Assembly (NCBI GenBank): GCA_029237695.1
Contig: CM055274.1
Location: forward strand, 67,329,484-67,393,483
Origin: Conchocele bisecta
Taxonomy: Eukaryota > Mollusca > Bivalvia > Lucinida > Thyasiridae
Reading direction: 5' to 3'
DNA length: 64,000 bases
The number at the start of each line of letters is the position of its first letter. Within the stretch, counting starts at the first letter, position 1. Positions 35,367 through 47,800 of the stretch are shown piece after piece. The translations under genes were made by a program, and so were the position numbers. The notes beneath the pieces are model-generated. The model worked only from the letters and a program-made list of their open reading frames with translations, did no database searches and had not been told where the DNA came from.

Positions 35367-38300
35367 TTATTTGAACATAATAGAGTAGAGCAGTTCCTCG
35401 CATGTCTGCGAATTCTGCTTATCGATTGCTCCCTTCAAAAGCTGAATTTGAAGCCGCAGTTTCTCTTTCTCCAGCTCCTGTTTCTCAATGTCGTTTTTGA
35501 ACCATCTGCACTGTGCGTCTTGCAGATCGGCTAAAGACGCTTTCTGCTTCCTTTTCCTGCAACAAGTAAACCTGTTAAATGCACTGGGTACGAACGGGGT
35601 CAATACTAAATTTACAGGTGCAGCTTATAAAAATATAGTGCACTGTAAACCCCGTATAGCTGCACCTGTAAAATGTACAGCTGCAGCTGTAAAAGATACA
35701 GCTGCACCTGTATTTTCATAGCTGCACCTGTAAATGTATAGCTCCACCTGTAAAAAATACAGCTGCACCTATAAAAAATAGCTGCACCTGTAATTATACA
35801 TCTGATTGAAGTGGAATTTTGACCCAGGCAAATCAATATACATGTGCACCTGCATATACAGCTTCTCCTGTATTTTTACAGGTGCAGCTGTAATTATATA
35901 TCTGATTGGAGCAGGAATTTGACTACACAAGTGTGTTATTTGATCAGGAGTTACACTGGCCACAAATCCCTTACGCCTGGTTATAAAAGTAGTAAGATTA
36001 GTAATATGGCTTTTAGGGAGTGGGCTATGTGTCTCTGCTGTGGTGAGGACCTCTCACAAGATCGGGATATTCTAATTTCTATAATAATTTTGACATATGT
36101 GATATTTGGACGGACGTGACATGTATTTCAAAAATGTAGGTCGATGCCACTTGATTGACCTTAGGTATGAATGTAAGGACACTATTGATGAAGCGTTAGT
36201 ACTTATCCGAGAAAGGGATCAATAGATATGCAAAATGTTAACGTACGTCCAAATGTATTACTTTACCTATTTGCCTGTGCTATCTTTGTTGTTAACGAAA
36301 CGGCACTGACTTTCCGATCTGTACTGTGTTGTGCACTCTGTAAAATATATACATATTATTACTACGATTCCAGATGATTATGTGGCTAGTTCGATCTCCG
36401 TCTGTTTTTAAGTTACATGAGGTTGATGTCTAGGTTGATATCAAATTATCCACGCAATGACCTCTTAGTGTACAAGTAGTTACATGATGCATCATTGTAC
36501 ATGTCAGGAATGTCTTCTCGAATTTGGTTGTCAATTATTTCTGATATCTACGGAGCCCCGCAGGGGACATGGATTTTTTTTGTTAATTTCATTAATTTGT
36601 TCCCACGAAATAACAATTTGTTCCCTCAATTTAACAATGTGTTCCCTCGAATTAACAATTCGCACATTCTGATAAGGATCTACACTATCACTATTGTACT
36701 AAGTTAACCGAACATACATATATATTTGTATGCGAGTACCAGTGGCGGATCCAGGATTTCACCAAGGGCCCACATGGAACTTGAACGAGGTATGCTTGTT
36801 CGTCGACTGAGCGGTGGGAGGGATTTGGCTAGGGGGGTCCGGGGGTATGCCCCCCCGGAAAATTTTTGAATTGAGGAAGCCATTTCCTGCATTCTACGCT
36901 CAAAAAATGTTAATTTTTTGTTTTAAAAATCGGGATATGCTCATTTGTCGACTGAGCGGTGCATGGGAGTTGTAAATAATTGACTGTAGAATATATCTTT
37001 GAAAGCAATACAACTTTCATGTATATATGTATATATATTTAATCATTAATGTATACCTGTTCAGGAAGTGTGGCAGACTTCTTAGTCTCTGCTTCGTCTG
37101 TCGGCAAATCCGATATACACGTTGTACCATCAATGTCTGTAATTTAATATAAACATGTAAATACAAATGGCATATTGAACACATATTGAACACAGTTGTC
37201 AGAATTAAAACAATGCAACTCGCTTGTCGGCAGAAGGAATATAACACTACTGACTTTGACTGGAGAAATGTGGCTTTTTATGAGTTTTGCAACCAGGCTA
37301 GATCCAGATAAGCCTGGGCACAGTCTGGTCAGGACCTGCACTATCCGCCATTTTATCAATGAAGCACCAGTCATGCTTCTAGCAAGCACAATAGTTCATT
37401 ATCAGACTAAACGAGTATGCTATTTGATCAGGAGCTACACTGATTACAAAAACATGTGACTGAGTGGAGAAAGGGGGCTTATGGGTTATGACACCAGCGC
37501 AGATAACCTACAGATCAGCCTGTGCATCCGCAGTCTGATCACGATCTGCACTGGTCGCATTTCCACCAAAATGAAGCACCCGTCATGCTTCTATCAATCA
37601 CTGTATATCGTTATCAGACCACATGTCCCGGAGATCAGGAGCTACATTGGCCACAAACCACATAAGCCACATTATCCTGTCACAGACACAATTATGTTTA
37701 TCAATGTGGGCTAAATATAACCCTTGCTGGGTCCCCAATTCGTGCAAATAACTAGGTACGAAATGGTGTGGGTACGAATCTACCAGGTACCACCGTTTCA
37801 ATGTTTGAAACAGGCTATACAAGCTATTTTAATACAGCAAGAAGGAATGACGTGCACGTGATAGAACTGTGGAACTTCATGTCCTCAATATTAAGAAGTA
37901 AAAACTTAACGTTGAAATTTGCGGTTGGTATATAAATATGCAGTTTCATTTAGTATATATGCTTACTGTCTGCATTTACCGGGATTTATTTTACACAGGA
38001 TTTATTGAAAAACATTCGTTTCGATTCTAAGTCAAATCGAGGCTGTAACATTTGGAATGCGGGATTTTCCTTATTTCTAAAAATAGAAGTGTAAACATAG
38101 CGCAGACGATCACTGTCAAAACGGACAGTTTCGTTTTCGAAAATCAAAAAACACTTGCATATACCGGGATTGGTGTTTAATATTATTATGCAAACATTTC
38201 CCATTAAACCATTAAACCATTGTGTACATATACCTTCCAAAACGAAGGTTTCAATTCCCCCAGGAACTCCAGAAAAGCTGGCAGTGTCTCCCAACATGTT

Positions 38301-38642
38301 GATCACTCGAGACGTCGGTGACGGAGATTGGGCCCGGGGACCACCGCCAGTTCGGCACATACTCTTCTTGTATAAGCAGAACTCTTTCTTCGCATTCTTC
38401 TGAAGGTTCCACCATTTCACTTTCACATTTTCAACCGTTCTGAATGCTACACCAAGAGCACTTATTTGTGTTGAAATTGCCTCCCATACTGCATTTTTCT
38501 TTTTGTTTGTAACCTCGGTCCCATGTTTATCATTAATTACTGACATGTTCTCCTCATATAAATTTGTGAGGAGGTTTATTTCGCTTACTGACCAGTTTTT
38601 TTGTCTTTCTCTGTTGTTCTTTTCTGATTTTATTGCAGCCAT
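35367..38642 (-). CDS. Myb/SANT-like Harbinger accessory protein, multi-exon
   Basis: A DNA-binding partner that, in this superfamily, brings the nuclease to the transposon ends and the nucleus. Exon 1 (38,642-38,234) starts MAAIKSEKNNRERQKNW and holds a trihelix Myb/SANT domain with spaced Trp (WSVSEINLL, VWEAIS, VKVKWWNLQ), then RTGGGP and GDTASFSGVPGG, typical of the family. It ends in phase 1 at a GTATAT donor. Exon 2 (37,136-37,057) fits that phase, is acidic (TDEAETKKSATLPEQ) and ends at GTATAC. The last exon (from about 35,556, or 35,543, to the stop at 35,367) encodes a coiled coil (KQELEKEKLRLQIQLLKG). The join of exon 2 to exon 3 is unresolved: the better acceptor gives the wrong phase and the other acceptor is weak. 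Confidence 0.7.
35600..35900. repeat. Palindromic GCTGCACCTGTA repeats
   Basis: About ten copies of ACAGCTGCACCTGTAAAA or its reverse, spaced 20-25 bp, with the self-complementary core CAGCTG. It lies beside the last exon of the SANT-like gene and would be its intron. Confidence 0.8.
36738..36895 (+). mobile_element. Fragment of a hAT-like MITE (CAGTGGCGGATCCAGG)
   Basis: CAGTGGCGGATCCAGGATTT followed by GGGGGGTCCGGGGGTATGCC is a well-known pattern of hAT-derived MITE ends in animals. A matching right end was not found, so it is probably truncated. Confidence 0.55.
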
Positions 38643-38940
38643 TTTTTCAGTGTAGTCTACAGGAAGGGGAAGTGGTTACAGTGCATTGTGGGATGTGTTT
38701 ATTCTTTAACTGGATGGTTAACCATCAGTTAAAAGTTAACAGATCCGTTAACTAACGGATCCGTTAAAATGTTTTCAACAACCGATATTTAACGGATTGT
38801 TAGTTAACCATCCGTTAAGGATTTAACAGATCAGTTAGGCTAACAGTCCGTTAAGCTAACTGATGTTTTGAACAACCGGGCCCAGGAGTTGAATTGGGCT
38901 ATTGCTATGCTCTTGCTCTGTTAATTTATTTTCACTTGTA

Positions 38941-38963
38941 CCCCCCCCCCCCCCCCCCACCCT
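38941..38963. repeat. Poly-C run
   Basis: About 18-19 C bases just outside the Harbinger right end, followed by more C-rich simple sequence to 39,115. Confidence 0.85.
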
Positions 38964-39169
38964 CACCCCACCTCACATAAAACCCACGTTGCTGGAAAAA
39001 ATAACAAAAACACATTTTATCCCACCTTCCCTGGTCAAAATTTTCTTGCGTGTCGACTTAGTTTTTTTTTCATTCGTACCCCCAACCCCGACCCCCACCC
39101 CCACCCCCACCCCATGTTGCTGGAAGGGAAATAACAAGGAAAAGTGGGTCAAGGTCACATGAGGGTCAC

Positions 39170-39815
39170 AGATGTGACAGTGGTTATTGATGTACACTGC
39201 AAGGCGATCAATGTGTGCAAGTTTGGTGGATCTAGCCCTAATAATATTGAAGATAGAGACTTGACTAAAAACCTTAACCAAAGGGAAATAACTAAGTAAT
39301 TTAAGCCGGAAAGTGGGTGGGAAGGTCAATTTTGTTGGTTATGATGTACACTGCAAGGTGATTAATGTGTAAGTTTGGTGGCTCTTGCTAATAGTATTGA
39401 AGAAAATAAAGGGATTGATATTAACCAAGGAAATAACTAAGTAATTTAAGTGGAGTGGGCATATAGATTTGATAGTGGTTATAGATGTACACTGCAAGGT
39501 GATTAATGTGTGCAAGTTTGGTGGCTCTAGGCCTAATAGTATTGAAGATAAGAGACTTGACTAAAAACCTTAACCAAGGGGAAATAACTAAGTAATTTAA
39601 GTGGAAAAGTGGGTCAAGGTCACAGTTATTTGATAGTGTTATAGATACACTGCAAGTGATTAATGTGCTGCAAGAGGTGGCTCTAGGCCTAATAGTATTG
39701 AACGATATGACTGACTAAAAACCTTAACCGAAGTGTGACGCCGACGCCGACACCAGACGGACGGACAAAGCGGCAACAATATGCTCCCCCGAAAAAAAAA
39801 TTCGGGGAGCATAAC
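39170..39815 (+). mobile_element. Family C-like cassette with terminal stem-loop
   Basis: Three to four degenerate units (TGACTAAAAACCTTAACCAA, AACTAAGTAATTTAAG, GATGTACACTGCAAGGTGAT), a tail of GACGCCGACGCCGACACCAG and ACGGACGGAC, and the hairpin TATGCTCCCCCGAAAA / TTCGGGGAGCATAA at 39,780-39,813. Confidence 0.75.
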
Positions 39816-40499
39816 AACTTCAGATTTGTCCTGCTATCAACACATTTTAACATTTTTGCAACAATATATGCAGAAATTGTCTTAAACAACTACAAATATA
39901 TGCACCATAAAACTCACCAGATGCCACCAAATTGAATATAAATTTCAAAATTTTCCACTACGGCGACTAAGCCACGTGGAAGTCGATATAGCTGGCTACT
40001 TTTTCAAAAAAGCTGACTACTCTCAATTTTACGGAGACCTCTGTAGTACTACACATCGCTTCATTGATATAACATGACCCAATGGCAAGCAGTGTAGACC
40101 CAGATCAGACTGTGCAAAAGCGCAGACTGGTCTAGGTTACACTGATTGCAAGGCAATAAGCCTGATTAACCCTTTCACTTCCAGTAACTGGAATGGAGGT
40201 TGATCTGTTAATTTTGCAACCAACCCAATTGTCACAAAATGATTTTCAGACTAGTCCATTTATGAAAAGGGGGTGTTCTTGTTCTCAAAAATATGAAAAT
40301 TCTTTGCAACAAGAGTGCCGTAAGTCACAAAATACGCCCGTCGAAGATGGGCCAGACAGCGAAGATGCAGAAATGTGAAGCTGTCACCAAGGCAAGAAAC
40401 ATTAATGAGAATTTGAAAATCTATACCATTATTTCTACCTCTTGTTGTAATAAACAGGTATACTAATTTAGGTAGAGGTGTGTAAAGTAGAAATTATAT

Positions 40500-40890
40500 A
40501 GAATTGGATACAAAAATGTGGAAAAAAATGGCCATGTTTAAAAGGTGATATTTTTGTTACAAAATATTTTTTCGCCATAAAAACACCAAGGTGTACATCT
40601 TCAATATGTGTAGAAGACGTGTGTATAGTTTCAGAACGATCGACTGAACGGTTTCAGAGGAGTTGTGTACACAAACTCTGAACACTATATAGAATTGTAT
40701 ACAAAAATGTAGAAAAAATGGCCAAGTTAAAAAGTTTATATTTTTGTTAAAAAATATTTTTCCGGCATAAAAACACCAAGGTGCACATCTTCAATATGTG
40801 TAGAAGACGTGTGTATTGTTTCAGATTGTTTGAGATCGATCGACTGAACGGTTTCGGAGGAGTTGTGTACACAAACTATGCACTTTTTCT
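40500..40890 (+). repeat. Direct duplication of about 190 bp
   Basis: Two copies of a segment containing TACAAAAATGT, AAAAACACCAAGGTG, TCTTCAATATGTGTAGAAGA and CGATCGACTGAACGGTTTC, starting near 40,500 and 40,690. Flanking sequence (39,815-40,500 and 40,900-41,210) shows no gene that I can support. Confidence 0.75.
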
Positions 40891-41219
40891 GTCCCCCGCC
40901 CGCCCCGCGGTAAAACATAATACGTACGGTCGTATAAAAAGTGCAGATACAGATGAGACGGCTCGTAATGAGCCGGCTCATCTGGATTTACACTTTTTGC
41001 CAATACCGCTATACAGGCATGTGGTGTTAAAAGGGTTAAGTAAGATTATTATAATACATTATATTACAAATGTATTAGACATTTTTTAGATCAGTCTCAT
41101 TTTTGGAGTCACAAGGAGACATATGACGTGATAAATAATAAAGTATGTTTATACATTTCCGACGTTCTATATTTAGGGTGAATAGGTTAAATAAAGTGTT
41201 TGCAATTTGAAGAAAAACA

Positions 41220-43740
41220 AACAAGACAAGAGTGCCGAAGGTCACAATATACGCCAGTCGAGCCCATGCCAGTCAACAAGGGGAGATAACTCATCTTGAC
41301 GTGATAAACATGTAAACCAAAATTGGCTACGATCCGTCAAGTAGAACTCGACTTATTGAGTGGACAAGGATACGGAGTGCGAAAATTAACAAGAATTCCG
41401 CCACGGAAGCGGTGTCGTGCCTGCCGAGGCATTTGACCGTGAACATTACAAGTAAATAAATGACCTTGACCTTGAGAATTTGGATGTGGGGGTGTGCGTA
41501 ATGAAGCATCATCCATAGACAAACATTGATGTGAAATATTATCAAAGTCTGGCAAGGGGTTAAAGAGATATTGTGAAAAAATAATAAGTTTAACACATTT
41601 CTGTTACAAAACCGGTGAACATTACAAGTAAATATATGACCTTGACCTTCAGAATTTGGATGTGGGGGTGTGCGTAATGAATCATCATCCCTAGACAAAC
41701 ATTGATATGAAATATTATCAAAGTCTGGCAAGGGGTTAAAGAGATATTGTGAAAAAACAATAAGTTTAACGCATTTCTGTTACAAAACAGGTGAACATTA
41801 CAAGTAAATATATGACCTTGACCTTCAGAATTTCGATATGGGGGTGTGCGTAATGAAGCATCATCCATAGACAAACATTGATGTGAAATATTATCAAAGT
41901 CTGGCAAGGGGTTAAAGAGATATTGTGAAAAAACAATAACTTTAACGCATTTCTGTTACAAAACCGGTGAACATTACAAGTAAATAAATGACCTTGACCT
42001 TTAGAATTTGGATGTGGGGGTGTGCGTAATGAAGTATCATCCATGGACAAACATTGATGTGAAATATTATCAAAGTCTGGCAAGGGGTTAAAGAGATATT
42101 GTGAAAAAACAATAACTTTAACGCATTTCTGTTACAAAACCGGTGAACATTACAAGTAAATAAACAAGAATTCCGCCACGGAAGCGGTGTCGCGCCTACC
42201 GAGGCATTTGACCGTGAACATTACAAGTAAATAAATTACATTGACCTTCAGAATTTGGATGTGGGGGTGTGTGTAATGAAGCATCATCCGTAGACAAACA
42301 TTGATGTGAAATATTATCAATGTCTGGAAAGGGGTTAAAGAGATATTGTGAAAAAACAATAACTTTAACGCATTTCTGTTACAAATAACCGGTGAACATT
42401 ACAAGTAAATAAATGACCTTGACCTTCAAAATTTGGATGTGGGGGTGTGCGTAATGAAGCATCATCCCTAGACAAACATTGATGTGAAATATTATCAAAG
42501 TCTGGCAAGGGGTTAAAGAGATAGTGAAAAAACAATAACTTTAACGCATTTCTGTTACAAAACCGGTGAACATTACAAGTACAAATAAATGACCTTGACT
42601 TCAGATTTGGATGTGGGGGTGTGTGGTAATAAGAAGCATCATCCCTAGACAAACATTGAGTGTGAATATTATCAATGTCTGGCAAGGGGTAAAGAGATAT
42701 TGTGAAAAAACAATAACTTTAACGTAATTTCTGTTACAAAAGGAACCGGTTGACATTATAAGTAAATAAATTACTTGACCTTGAGAATTTGGATGTGGGG
42801 TGTGCGTAATGAAGCATCATCCCTAAACAAACATTGATGTGAAATATTATCAATGTCTGGCAATGGGTTAAAGAGATATTGTGAAAATACAATAAGTTTA
42901 ACGCATTTCTGATTACAAAACCGTGAAACAATACAAGGAAATAAATGACCTTGACCTTCAAAATTTGGAGTGTGGGGGTGTGCGTAATGAAGCATCATTC
43001 CTAGACAAACATTGATGTGAAATAATCAAAGTCTAAGGGGTTTAAAGGGGAGATATTGTGAAAAAAACAATACTTTAACGCATTTCTGTTACAAATCAGG
43101 TGGAACAATACAAAGTAAATAAATGACCTTGACCTTGAGATTTGGGATGTGGGAGGGGGGTGTTGCGGTAATGAAGCATCATCCATAGACAAACATTGAT
43201 GTGAAATATTATCAAAGTCTGGCAATGGGTTAAAGAGATATTGAGAAAAAAACAATAACTTTAACGCATTTCTGTTACAAAACCGGTGAACATTACAAGG
43301 AAATAAATGACCTTGACCTTCAGAAATTTGGATGTGTGTGTGCGTAATGAAGCATCATCCCTAGACAACATTGATGTGAAATATTATCAATGTCTGGCAA
43401 GGGAAAGTTAAAGAGATATTGTGAAAACAATAACTTTAACGCTTTCTGTTACAAAACCGTGAACATTACAAGTAAATAAATGACTTGACTTGAAATTTGG
43501 AGTGGGGGGGTGTGCGTAATGAAGATCTCCCTAGACAAACATTGATGTGAAATATTATCAATGTGCGGGGACGGGGTTAAAGAGTATTGTGAAAAAAAAA
43601 CAATAACTTTAAGCATTTGCCTTACATACCGACTGCGACGACAGCGGCCGACGCGGACGACGCGGACGACAACGACGCGGACGACGACAACGACGGAAAA
43701 TACGACGACTATAGTCGCGCTTCTGCTAAAGCAGGCACGA
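41220..43740 (+). mobile_element. Cassette with about 13 repeats of family H (177 bp)
   Basis: Starts at AACAAGAGTGCCGAAGGTCA and then AAGAATTCCGCCACGGAAGC. Units of about 177 bp hold TGACCTTGACCTTCAGAATT, GGATGTGGGGGTGTGCGTAA, ACAAACATTGATGTGAAATA and GGTTAAAGAGATATTGTGAA. Units before 42,560 agree closely; after that nearly every unit has private single-base gains or losses. It ends in a GACGCGGACGACGACAACGA tail and CTTCTGCTAAAGCAGG. Minus-strand frames here are repeat products. Confidence 0.8.
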
Positions 43741-43895
43741 CAATGACCTTGACCTTGAGAATTTGGATGTGGGGGTGTGCGTAATGAAGCATCATCCCTA
43801 GACAAACATTGATGTGAAATATTATCAAAGTCTGGCAAGGGGTTAAAAGAGATATTGTGAAAAAACAATAACATTAACGTACTTGCCTTACAAAA
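43741..43895 (+). repeat. One more family H unit after the cassette tail
   Basis: A clean unit follows the GAC-rich tail and stem-loop, so the array continued past an internal element end. Confidence 0.7.
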
Positions 43896-44040
43896 CAAGA
43901 GCTGTAGGAGAACAGCATAGCTCGACTACGAGGGTTGTCGATGTACACATAGCTTGACAAAGAAGGTGGCTGCGGCCTACATAAAAACCTTAACCAAGGT
44001 TGACTAAAAACATTAACCAAGGGAAACTAGAAATGTGGCC
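43896..44040 (+). mobile_element. Start of a family C cassette (second copy)
   Basis: Repeats the sequence of 3,747-3,890 almost exactly (ACAAGAGCTGTAGGAGAACA and onward), then breaks off into family D at about 44,030. Confidence 0.75.
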
Positions 44041-45360
44041 TGTCGGCACACGAATACCCCCACTGGCAGCCAAAGAAAACGAGGCATTTTTGATCATAAG
44101 CCATTTAGCGAGACGTTAAGGTTTTCAAACGCATCAAGTCTGTGACCTTGACCTGGGCATAGTGTGATAATCCATGCATCGGTTGGTAGAAGATATAGAG
44201 CGGAAGGGAATTTCAATAGGTTTGACCTTTGACCTTCAACTATGACCTTGACCTTGGACGTAGGTGCGTGGTTATTGATCGAGACACACCTTCTCATCCT
44301 GAAGAAACATTTGTGCCAAGGCATTTGATAATCCATGAATCGGTTGTAAGAAGATATAGAGCGGAAGGGAATTTTCAATAGGTTTGACCTTTGACCTTCA
44401 ACTGTGACCTTGGACGTGGTGCATGGTTAGCAATTTGATAATCCATGATCAGTGTAGAAGATTATAGAGCGGAAAGGGAATTTCAATAGGTTTGACCTTT
44501 GACCTTCAACTGTGACCTTGCAGGTGCATGGTAGCAATGTTATCCTGCAACACCTATAGAAGAAACATTGAAGCCGGATGAATTCAATATGACTGTTATG
44601 TGACCTGACCTGACGAGGAATGCATTGGTGACCACACCTTCACAGATTGACCTTGACGTGCCAAGGTGCCAGTTTGATAATCCATGCACCTTCTCGGTGT
44701 AGAAGACATAGAGAGAAGGGAATTTCAATAGGTTTTTGACCTTTGACCTTCAACAGTGACCTTGACCTTGGACGTAGGTGCGTGGTTATTGATCGCGACA
44801 CACCTTCTCATCGTGAGAAACATTTGTGCCAAGCCATTTGGGAATTTCAATATTTTTCACCTAGAGCTTCAAACTGTGACTTTACCTTGACCTGGATGTG
44901 AGGTGCGTGGTTATTGATTGTGACCACACCTTCTCAACATGAGAAACATCTGTGCCAAGCATTTGATAATCCATGCATCGGTGTAGAAGATTATAGAGCT
45001 GGAAGGGAATTTCAATAGGTGTGACTTTGACCTTCAAACTGTGACCTTGCACGTTGGTGCGTGGTTAGCAATTTGATAATCCATGCATCAGTGTAGATGA
45101 TATAGAGTGGGAAAGGGAATTTCAATAGGTTTGTACCTTTGACCTTCAACTGTGACCTTGACCTTGGAAGATAGGTGCGTGGATATTGATAGCGACACAC
45201 CTTCTCAATCATGAAGAAAACATTTGTGCCAAGCCATTTGATAAGCCCTTGCATCGGGTGTGAAGATATAGAGCGGAAGGGAATTTCAATAGGTTTGACC
45301 TGTTGACCCTTAACAGCAATGGAAATAAAAAACCACCTTGACCTTTGTACGTAGTGCGTG
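44041..45360 (+). repeat. Repeat family D, about eight units of roughly 170 bp
   Basis: Units hold TTTGATAATCCATGCATCGG, AGATATAGAGCGGAAGGGAA, TTTCAATAGGTTTGACC and GTGGTTATTGATCG..ACACACC. It lies inside an interrupted family C cassette. Many single-base differences break the register. Confidence 0.75.
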
Positions 45361-46985
45361 GTTTTTTCCAAGTATGGTTGTGGTATGCCCAGGAGTATTC
45401 CATATACAAGCTTGAGTAAAAAAACGTATACAAGGGGAGATAACTAAGTTATCCAAGGGGATAAAAGTAGGTCAAGGTCAAATATAGGTAAGGGATTTTG
45501 ATGTACATCACTAGGGAGATGGAAGTTGTCCAAGTATGGTTGATGATAGGCCCAGAAGTATTCCATATACAAGCTTGAACTATAAACATTAACCAAGTAA
45601 TTGAAGGTTAAATGTTGGGTGAAGGTTAAAATCTAAAGGTCAGGGTTATTGATGTACATCCCTATGAGAAAAAGTTATTAAAGTATGGTGTCTGTATGAC
45701 AATAGTATTCTCTACAAGCTTGACTAAATAACCTTAACAAGGTTGAGTTAAAAACCTTAAACTGGGAATTTAGTAAGGTATTTAAGGTTAAATGTAGGTC
45801 AATGGTCAAACATAGGTCAGGGGATGTTGATGTACATCACTAGGAGATGAGTTGTCCAAGTATGGTTGGTGAGGGCCATGAGTATTCATCTACAAGCTTT
45901 GACTAAAAACCTTAACCAAAAGAGAATTAAACTAAGTAATTCGAGAGGAAATGAAGGGTCAAGGTCAAATATAGATCAGGGGGTTATTGATGTACATCAC
46001 TATGAGAAAAGGTTGTCCAATTATGGTGTCTGTATGCACAATAGTTTTCCTGTACAAGCTTGAGTTTAAATAGCTTAACCGAGGTCGAGGTAAAAACCTT
46101 AACAAGGGAATTAAGTAAGTAATTCAAGGTTTAAATGTGTTAGGTCGAAGGTCAAAATATAGGTCAGGGGTTGTTGATGTAACAATCACTAGGAGATGAA
46201 GTTGTCCAAGTATGGGTTGGTGTAGGGCCAAGAGTTTCCATCTACAAGTTGACTAAAAACGTTTTTAACCAACGGGAATTAAGTAATTCAAGAGGAAATG
46301 TAGGTCAAGGTCAAATATAGAATCAGGGTGGTTGTTGATGTACTTCACTAGGAAGATGAAGTTTTCCAAGTATTGGTGGGTGTTGGGCCAGTAGTTATTC
46401 CATATAGAAGGTTTTGACAAAAATCTTAACCAAAAGGATTATTAAGTAAAGTAATTGAGAGGGAAAGGTAGGTGGAAGGTCAAATATAGATCAGGGGTTA
46501 TTGATGTACATACCTATGAGAAAAGGTATGTCAAAGTAATGGTGTCTGGGTTGCACAATAGTATTCAATGTACAAGCTTGAAAAAAAAACCTTAACCAAG
46601 GTTGACTTAAAAACCTTAACCAAGGGGAATTAAGTTAAGTAATTCAGAGGAAATGTAGGTGAAGGTCAAATATAAGATCAGGGGTTATTTGATGTGAATC
46701 ATAGGAGCTGAAAGTTGTCCAAGTATGGTGGGTGTAGGGCCAGTAGTATTGCATATACAAATATGACTAAAAACCTTAACCAAGGGTTGACTAAAAACCT
46801 CTAACCCCAAGGGAATTAACCAAGTCATTCAAGAGGAAATGTAGGTCAAGGTCAAATATAGATCAGGGGTTATTGATGTACATCACTAGGAGATGAAGTT
46901 GTCCAAGTATGGTGGGAGTAGGGCCAGTAGTATTCCATATACAAGCTTGACTAAAAACCTTACCAAGGCGTGACGGTGACGCTTC
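45361..46985 (+). repeat. Family C array, indel-rich
   Basis: About nine units of the family seen at 3.8-5.9 kb (GATGTACATCACTAGGAGAT, GACTAAAAACCTTAACCA). Compared with that array, the units carry frequent single-base insertions and losses. It ends at GCGTGACGGTGACG. Confidence 0.8.
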
Positions 46986-47395
46986 AATAGGCTTCTTTGT
47001 CATGCCATGATAAACATGCATACCGAATTCGGTTTCGATCGGTGAAGTAGAACTTGAGTTATTGCGTGGACAAGGATACAGATCGGAAATTTTTCAAAAT
47101 CAAATGGCTTCTTCGTTCTAGCGTTTTTGGTTACGACAGGCGGTGAAGAAGTAGAACTTGAGTTATTGCGTGGACAAGGATACAGAGTGCGAAAAATAAA
47201 AATGGCCGCCAAGGGGAGATAAGTTATGGGAACTTTTTTTTAAAATCAATAGGCTTTCTTCAGATTGCCATGAATATACAGTATACCCAAATTTGGTTAC
47301 AATCCGTCAATGTAGACACTTTAGTTATTGCGGGGACCAAGCTGTTGCTCCGCCCGCCCGCCCGCTCCGTACAAGATGAATACATAATACAGTGC
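46986..47395 (-). repeat. Reverse copies of family G
   Basis: Two units of the 24.5-25.3 kb family in reverse orientation (ACTTGAGTTATTGCGTGGAC). A C-rich GCCCGCCCGCCCG word follows at about 47,352. Confidence 0.7.
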
Positions 47396-47800
47396 AATCT
47401 CCGTTTTTGTTCCACCGTTAGAACAACACTTGCAAAACCTACAACGCGAACGCTACGCGTACGCAACGGTTTGCTGTAGGTTGTATACGTTGTTTAACAC
47501 TTATATATAATACGGTTCGTACACGTGTAATACACATTGTCAAAACGTTTGTTTTTAAAAGCGTTGTATACGTTGTTATAAACGTATTAATACGGTTCGT
47601 ACACGTGTAATACACATTGCAATACCGTTTTTAGTTTTAAAGCGTGTCATAGATTAGGGGTCAAGGCGTATAACCGCTTTGGCGGTATACATATGTAGTG
47701 AGGTGAAGAGTTGAACGCGTACAACGCTTTACCTGGAAGCGTGTGTGTAGCTATATTGAAGCGTTGAAACGTGTACAACGGTTACACTGTTTTAACACAA
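47396..47800. repeat. CGTTGTATACG-rich repeat block, left
   Basis: Contains two copies of TACGGTTCGTACACGTGTAA at an 80-bp offset (47,511 and 47,591) and many short variants of CGTTGTATACG and ACGCGT. The same word family returns at 48,775-49,170. Confidence 0.7.

Noticed and set aside
41327..43898. Series of 70-149 codon minus-strand frames sharing MPDFDNISHQC
   Set aside because: They follow the 177-bp family H monomer exactly and overlap each other; a repeat artefact, not a gene family.
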